Shown in pieces: positions 59,193 through 64,000 of a stretch of DNA of 64,000 nucleotides (position 1 is the stretch's first letter; every line of letters begins with the position of its first letter). Both the position numbers and the translations under genes were made by a program. The stretch spans positions 124,001 through 188,000 of the forward strand of contig NZ_BJKK01000006.1 of assembly GCF_006538325.1 (NCBI RefSeq), given 5' to 3'. The notes under the pieces are model-generated. The model was not told where the DNA came from, made no database searches, and saw only the letters and a list, made by a program, of their open reading frames with translations. This stretch comes from Alteromonas sp. KUL42 (GTDB lineage Bacteria > Pseudomonadota > Gammaproteobacteria > Enterobacterales > Alteromonadaceae).

Positions 59193-61874
59193 ATGAAAAA
59201 TCAATTTACTAAAACCACACTCTCGTTGAGTGTATTGGCTGGGTTAACGGGTGTTACGCCCGTTATGGCACAGCAGTCATCAGTTGCCGAAGAAAACGTT
59301 GAAGTAATTGAAGTCACTTCTTTTCGTAGCTCACTAATTAGAGCGAAAGATTTGAAAAAAGGTGCCATTATCTCCCGCGATACAATCTTGGCAGAAGATA
59401 TCGCAGACTTTCCAGACCTCAATTTGGCCGACTCGCTGCAGCGAGTGCCAGGGATTACTATTACCCGAGAAGGTGGCGAAGGCCGCCAAATTTCATTACG
59501 CGGCCTAGGCCCCGATTTTACGCGTGTTCAAGTAAACGGTATGGAAGCCATGGGCACGTCTTCATCACCCATGGATGCTCGTGGTGGTGTAAGTCGTACA
59601 CGTGGTTTTGACTTTAATGTTTTCGCATCTGAGTTGTTTAATCGAATCGACATCAGCAAAACCTACTCAGCCGATCAGGAAGAGGGAGGCATTGGAGGAA
59701 CGGTCGGGCTATTTACCGCAAAGCCATTCGATTATGACGAGTTCAAAAGTGCATTGTCGGTACGAGGTGGCTACAACACTAATAGCGAAGAAACTAACCC
59801 CCGCATTGCTGGGCTTATTTCGAATGTATGGAACAAATTTGGCGCTTTGGTTTCCGTAGCGTACAGTGAACGTGAAACTGCCGAGTATGGAACAAATACT
59901 ACACGCTGGCGCCGAGAGGGTGGAAAAACTGCTGCGGATCCAGAAAATACTGATCTGCAAGCTGAGTTAGATTCAGGCGAACTTTGGTTTCCTCGTGGTC
60001 ATCGCTTTTCTCGCTGGAACAATACTCAAGACCGCCTGGGTGTCACCGCCGCATTTCAATACAAACTGTCAGATTCTTTTTCACTTACTTTAGACATCAT
60101 GCATGCAGAGTTAGAAAACAATACCGATGAACATCACTCTGCAGTGAAAGACAACAAGGTCGTTTCTGATCTTATATGGGAAGAAAACGACGGACAAAAA
60201 GAAGTTGTTTACGCCTTGTATGAGAATGCAACGTGGCGTAACGAGAACTCTCGTCGTTACAATGAGTCGGAATTTAACCAATATACGTTCAGTATAGACT
60301 GGACAATCAACCCTGAGTTCTATGCCACTGCAGTTATTGGAACAAGTTCATCTGACTTTGATCAGCCTGAAGTTATAAAATCGAATATCCATGCCAAAGG
60401 TATCGTGGATATCGCTACAGACTTCAGACAAGATCGCTTTTACGGTATTAGCACTTCGCCTGACTTCGATACTACGCAACTCGATGGCTACGAGATGAAA
60501 GATATCTACCTGCAGGAAAACTACATAACCAATGATTTTGATACAGCAAAAGTCGATTTTACCTACCTCGTTGGTGATACAGGAGAGCTCCAATTTGGAG
60601 TGAACTATAAAAAATTCGAGAATTCTGCTTATCAATTAACCCAAAGCAATGCGCAAAATATCGCACCTGAAAATACCGGTGTCACCACACTAAATGATGC
60701 TTTGGTTGAAGTGTATAGTGAACATCCCAACACAAGCTGGCTTCAAGGTGATTTAGACGCATTGCTAAACTCTTATGGGCTTAATGGCTATAAAATTGAT
60801 GACAGTGAGCTTACACGAAATGACAAATCGCCAGTAACAGAAGAAACGTTGGCGATGTACGTGCAATACGGCTGGGAGAAAGATTTTGCAGGTAAGCCGC
60901 TTCTAGTAAGTGCTGGGTTACGATATTTTGAAACAGATATTACGGCGGCCGGTAAATCATCGGGTGTTGCCATAGAGACCACCCGCTCGTACTCAGATGT
61001 TTTACCTACTATCAACCTCGTTTATGAGTTGCAAGAAAACATGTTATGGCGCGCATCGGCAAGCAAAAATATAACCCGTCCTTCCTTGGGGTCGCTAAGC
61101 TATAACGCGTCAGTTTCGCAGACATCGGGGGATGCGATTACCAGCGTGACGATGGGAAATCCCATGTTGAAACCCTTTGAATCGATTAATTTAGATACTG
61201 CGTTTGAGTGGTATTTCGAAGACGTTGGTTATGCCGCAGCTGCGATTTTCTATAAAGATATCGATAATTTCATTGTCGATACTACCAGTGAAGTAGTGTA
61301 TTCATCACTAGGCCTACCGACAGAATTACTACCTGTAGATAAAACCGTAGACAGTATTTTTTATTTACAGCGTCCAGAGAATATGGACGCCTCGAAAATT
61401 AAAGGTGTTGAGTTAACTTTCTCTCGCGATTTAGATTTTCTACCTGCTCCATTTAATCATTTAGGTGTTATTGCAAACTATACCTATGCAGATGGTGATG
61501 CCCTGTATCGCAATATTTATGGTGAAGCGGGCAATGATCAGGAAAAGCCCTTCACGGGACTATCAAAAAATAGTTATAACTTTACGCTGTACTACGAGCA
61601 AGAAGGCTGGGGCGCTCGAGTGTCAGCAGCATACCGTAGTGCATATCTTACTGGCGCGTCTTCCAGTGGCGATCAGGATGAATCAGGTTATCATGGAACA
61701 ACATTCATCGATTTCTCTTCATTCTACCAGCTAACCGACACTATTAAACTGAGCTTTGAAGGCATTAACCTTACCGATGAGCGTCAGGAGCTATATAGCG
61801 ACTCTCACGATCGTGCATACAATACCACGACCAGTGGACGTACTTATATGCTTGGTGCAACCATGCAGTTTTAA
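59193..61874 (+). CDS. TonB-dependent outer-membrane receptor, substrate unknown
   Basis: 893 residues from ATG 59193, where AGGA stands 6 bases upstream and a signal peptide begins (MKNQFTKTTLSLSVLAGLTG, cleaved near VMAQQ); the frame is open upstream to 59136 but without a signal-like start. Next come a TonB-box-like VEVIEVTSF, the plug (DFPDLNLADSLQRVPGITI, GGEGRQISLRGLGPDFTRV) and a long barrel that ends in RTYMLGATMQF. Same TIGR01782-type family as the receptor at 23.5 kb. The downstream genes (PHP lipoprotein, ECF sigma, FecR-like) suggest a substrate-induced uptake unit, perhaps for a phosphorylated compound. Confidence 0.9.
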   Translation: MKNQFTKTTLSLSVLAGLTGVTPVMAQQSSVAEENVEVIEVTSFRSSLIRAKDLKKGAIISRDTILAEDIADFPDLNLADSLQRVPGITITREGGEGRQISLRGLGPDFTRVQVNGMEAMGTSSSPMDARGGVSRTRGFDFNVFASELFNRIDISKTYSADQEEGGIGGTVGLFTAKPFDYDEFKSALSVRGGYNTNSEETNPRIAGLISNVWNKFGALVSVAYSERETAEYGTNTTRWRREGGKTAADPENTDLQAELDSGELWFPRGHRFSRWNNTQDRLGVTAAFQYKLSDSFSLTLDIMHAELENNTDEHHSAVKDNKVVSDLIWEENDGQKEVVYALYENATWRNENSRRYNESEFNQYTFSIDWTINPEFYATAVIGTSSSDFDQPEVIKSNIHAKGIVDIATDFRQDRFYGISTSPDFDTTQLDGYEMKDIYLQENYITNDFDTAKVDFTYLVGDTGELQFGVNYKKFENSAYQLTQSNAQNIAPENTGVTTLNDALVEVYSEHPNTSWLQGDLDALLNSYGLNGYKIDDSELTRNDKSPVTEETLAMYVQYGWEKDFAGKPLLVSAGLRYFETDITAAGKSSGVAIETTRSYSDVLPTINLVYELQENMLWRASASKNITRPSLGSLSYNASVSQTSGDAITSVTMGNPMLKPFESINLDTAFEWYFEDVGYAAAAIFYKDIDNFIVDTTSEVVYSSLGLPTELLPVDKTVDSIFYLQRPENMDASKIKGVELTFSRDLDFLPAPFNHLGVIANYTYADGDALYRNIYGEAGNDQEKPFTGLSKNSYNFTLYYEQEGWGARVSAAYRSAYLTGASSSGDQDESGYHGTTFIDFSSFYQLTDTIKLSFEGINLTDERQELYSDSHDRAYNTTTSGRTYMLGATMQF

Positions 61875-61880
61875 ACTGAC

Positions 61881-61910
61881 AGCATACCAGGCTTGCCTGG
61901 TATGCTTTTT
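61881..61910 (+). terminator. intrinsic terminator after second TonB receptor
   Basis: GCATACCAGG (61882-61891), loop CTTG, CCTGGTATGC (61896-61905), then TTTTT. It is a perfect 10-bp stem with a U tract, between the receptor and the PHP gene, so the downstream genes get reduced read-through or their own promoter. Confidence 0.93.
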
Positions 61911-61931
61911 CAAACGGAAGTTTAAACGGCA

Positions 61932-63440
61932 ATGAAGAAAACTCTAATGACAACGCTCGCAAGCGGGTTACTTGTCTTGTCAGCGTGTGTATCGGTAAAC
62001 CACCAACACAATGAAAGCCTTGTTTTTGTGCCTGAAGATGGAAAAGCTTGGCTAGCCGGTGACCACCATATTCATGGTAAATATAGCGCACGATGGAACT
62101 GGAAGACTCAACCCCCTTCACCGCTCTTGTTTGGTGACGCCCATTATTTCACTGCATTGAACGCTAAAATGGCAGCATTTCATCAATTAGATTGGATGGT
62201 AACAACCGACCATGGCGGTCCAAACCACAGTACAGTAAACCGAAATTCAGCGTACCCGGAACTGGTTGCCTCCAGAGCCGCCATTCCAGAAATTATGCAG
62301 TTTTATGGGATGGAGTTCGACACACCAGGCGCGCGACACAGTACGCTGATTATTCCAAAAAGCGAGAAAGAAGCCGACCAACTTTTTGAGTTGGAAAGTC
62401 AGTACAACCGTAGAGAAATTTACCCAGACGAATCTCCACGAGATACGCAGGCTTTTATGCTTACCGCGTTAGCAGCTATGCAGAATATGTCACCACGACC
62501 GGTGTTGTTAGTGAATCACCCCGCCCGAAAGGCTACTGATTTGAATGTGTACCAAAAGGTTACACCGCAGAAAATGCGGGAGTGGCAGGATGCTGCGCCA
62601 GATGTGGTCACCGGTATGACCGCGATTCCCGGGCATCAAGCTGCATCAATAAACCCAGATGGTACGAATGATCCAAGAGCGCCTCGCGCAGAGTATTTTG
62701 GCTATCCAACCCATGGTGGCACTGACCAAATGTCAGCCGTTGTTGGAGGGGTTTGGGATAAATTATTGGCTGAAGGCAGAAAGTGGACGGTTACCGCTGT
62801 CTCTGATAGCCATGCGCATTATACCGAAGGCCGAACAGATTTTTGGCCAGGAGAATACGCAAAAACGTATGTACGAGCGTCACGAGACTACGACAGCGTA
62901 CTAGATGGTCTGCGCGAAGGAAATGTATTTATTGTTACCGGTGATTTGATTGACGAGCTGTATGTGAGTGTTCAGCATGGAGCTAAGCGCGTTGACATTG
63001 GTGATACGTTAGATTTAGATGTTAACAATAAAGCGCCTGTAACTGTTACTGTCGCGTTTCACGATCCGCAAGGTGCTAACTTCAATCGTCAGTATCCGGC
63101 GGTAGAGCGATTAGATATCATCTATGGAGACGTGCTTGGCGAATACCCCCAAACAGAAAAAGCGCCTGTGAAGGTGAGCCACCGTTTTTATCAGCAAGAT
63201 TGGAAAAGACAGGGAGCGTATAATGTTGTGCAATTTACTTTGCCCGCACCTAACAACGATGCCTACATAAGAGTACGCGGGACCAACTTAAAAGAAGAAT
63301 TGGAGCCAGAGGTTGATCCCAAAGGCGAGAATCCGTGGGATGATCTCTGGTTTTATAGCAATCCCGTATATTTACATCACCCCAATCCTCACACTTCTCG
63401 ACACTGCAATGAATCTGTCACAGGTGAATGCGATGATTAG
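61932..63440 (+). CDS. PHP-domain metal-dependent hydrolase, predicted lipoprotein
   Basis: 502 residues. The signal peptide ends in a lipobox (LLVLSAC), predicting a lipid-anchored envelope protein. Metal-binding motifs of the PHP family are visible: GDHHIHGKYS (near 40), TTDHGGP (near 93), LVNHPAR (near 193) and VSDSHAHYTEG (near 295). PHP proteins are usually phosphoesterases with a multinuclear metal site. The C-terminal 130 residues look like an added beta domain. The stop overlaps the ECF sigma start by 8 bases. It may release phosphate from, or otherwise trim, the ligand imported by the adjacent receptor. Substrate unknown. Confidence 0.82.
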   Translation: MKKTLMTTLASGLLVLSACVSVNHQHNESLVFVPEDGKAWLAGDHHIHGKYSARWNWKTQPPSPLLFGDAHYFTALNAKMAAFHQLDWMVTTDHGGPNHSTVNRNSAYPELVASRAAIPEIMQFYGMEFDTPGARHSTLIIPKSEKEADQLFELESQYNRREIYPDESPRDTQAFMLTALAAMQNMSPRPVLLVNHPARKATDLNVYQKVTPQKMREWQDAAPDVVTGMTAIPGHQAASINPDGTNDPRAPRAEYFGYPTHGGTDQMSAVVGGVWDKLLAEGRKWTVTAVSDSHAHYTEGRTDFWPGEYAKTYVRASRDYDSVLDGLREGNVFIVTGDLIDELYVSVQHGAKRVDIGDTLDLDVNNKAPVTVTVAFHDPQGANFNRQYPAVERLDIIYGDVLGEYPQTEKAPVKVSHRFYQQDWKRQGAYNVVQFTLPAPNNDAYIRVRGTNLKEELEPEVDPKGENPWDDLWFYSNPVYLHHPNPHTSRHCNESVTGECDD

Positions 63441-63963
63441 TGACCATTATAATAATACAGCAATATCGTCGTTAGACATGCCAGAAGAAACCTCCAGCGC
63501 TTCACTTCAAACGCTGATAAATTCAAAAGTTCTCAAGCAATACTTGCACAGGCACTCCGTTAACAGTGAAGAGGCGGCTGATCTTTATCAAGAGTCAATC
63601 GTTCGCGTTTTAGAACAATCTAAAGCAACCGTTATTGATAACCCTCTTGCATATGCGTTTCGCGTAGCGAGAAATCTGCTTTCGAAACGCCAGCTTCTAG
63701 ACACTGACAATGCTGATGAACAACAATGCTACCGACAAAATCCAGAGCTGCACCTTGAAACACAACAACGCATCGAGCTCATTGCTCAAGTGATGAATGC
63801 CATGCCAGTTCAACGTCGGCGTGTTTTCGAAATGCGTCGTATCGAAGGTCAAAGCCGTCAAGCCATAGCGTCTAGCTTGAATATTTCGGCAGAAGCAGTA
63901 ACAAAGCATATTTCGCGCGCAATGGCAGATATTCAACTGCATCTGGATAAAGCAGGTAGATAA
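63433..63963 (+). CDS. ECF (FecI-like) RNA polymerase sigma factor
   Basis: 176 residues from ATG 63433, preceded by CAGGTGA and overlapping the PHP gene by 8 bases; the open frame extends further upstream only as a shadow of that gene. Region 2 includes EEAADLYQESIVRVLEQ and AYAFRVARNLLSKR, and region 4 includes MPVQRRRVFEMRRIEGQSRQAIASSLNISAEAVTKHISRA (helix-turn-helix; shown by QAIASSLNIS and AVTKHISRA). FecI-type sigmas are activated from the outer membrane through a FecR protein. The FecR-like gene starts at the stop codon. Confidence 0.93.
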   Translation: MISDHYNNTAISSLDMPEETSSASLQTLINSKVLKQYLHRHSVNSEEAADLYQESIVRVLEQSKATVIDNPLAYAFRVARNLLSKRQLLDTDNADEQQCYRQNPELHLETQQRIELIAQVMNAMPVQRRRVFEMRRIEGQSRQAIASSLNISAEAVTKHISRAMADIQLHLDKAGR

Positions 63964-64000
63964 TGACAAGCCAACAAGAAAAGACATACCTAGAGGCAGG
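63963..64000 (+). CDS. start of a gene, probably FecR-like anti-sigma regulator (truncated by window end)
   Basis: ATG at 63963 shares its A with the sigma-factor TAA (TAATG). Only 12 codons are visible (MTSQQEKTYLEA). Identity as FecR is inferred purely from its coupled position behind an ECF sigma gene. Confidence 0.5.
   Translation, partial: MTSQQEKTYLEA

Overview
The window looks like a chromosome segment of a marine gammaproteobacterium of the Alteromonas group. This is inferred from the protein set (ArcA, GlpR, GalR, MreBCD, YhdP and YjgA close to the enterobacterial versions, plus two long TonB-dependent receptors of the Xanthomonas/Caulobacter/Alteromonas type, and sodium symporters instead of PTS systems), moderate-to-low GC by eye, and an Alteromonadales-type palindromic repeat. 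No taxonomic marker gene is present, so the genus is an inference.

Layout. 1-8.0 kb: a partial alpha/beta hydrolase, then a galactose (Leloir) block with divergent galR, galM, galT, galK and a vSGLT-type galactose symporter gene broken by one extra T in a T7 run. 8.2-8.8 kb: ssb. 8.9-15.7 kb: an accessory RiPP island that I read as a lasso-peptide cluster. It holds a divergent methyltransferase, an HprK-like kinase, an AsnB-type lasso cyclase, a 52-codon precursor with a GTG start, a degenerate second HprK-like protein without a P-loop, and a sulfotransferase. No B1 (RRE) or B2 (protease) gene is visible. 16-19.6 kb: a response regulator, a small helical protein, a periplasmic binding-protein-like protein and a secreted hydrolase. 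19.7-26.2 kb (minus strand): alpha-galactoside utilisation with a TonB receptor, an SSS symporter and a GH36 alpha-galactosidase. 26.5-30.8 kb: glycerol/glycerol-3-phosphate genes glpK, glpR, glpD. 30.8-32 kb: a histidine phosphatase and an MshF-like protein. 32.3-46 kb: conserved core genes mreBCD, maf, rng, yhdP, a nitrilase-family gene, tldD, yjgA and pmbA. 46-50 kb: an AraC regulator divergent from lacZ. 50.3-58.6 kb: arcA, a histidine kinase, glgA, rsmC, trmB, a hydrolase, mutY, yggX. 58.7-59 kb: tRNA-Phe with a duplicated 3' end. 59.2-64 kb: a second TonB receptor, a PHP-domain lipoprotein, an ECF sigma factor and the start of a probable FecR.

How it works together. GalR probably controls galT-galK and the alpha-galactoside receptor through near-identical palindromes centred on AAACGTTT placed just after the -10 element. 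The receptor, symporter and GH36 enzyme would deliver galactose from alpha-galactosides, lacZ from beta-galactosides, and galM/T/K would feed it into glycolysis. GlpR sits between glpK and glpD with GlpR-type sites in both promoters.

The most interesting part is the RiPP island. The precursor has a lasso-type leader (W-x-K-P-x-L, Thr at -2), a candidate core NNFNGGGSDGKFFS that would close an Asn1-Asp9 ring, and a C-terminal Ser, the residue that HprK-like kinases phosphorylate in paeninodin. Kinase, pseudokinase and sulfotransferase around a B-less cyclase/precursor pair make this an unusual cluster.
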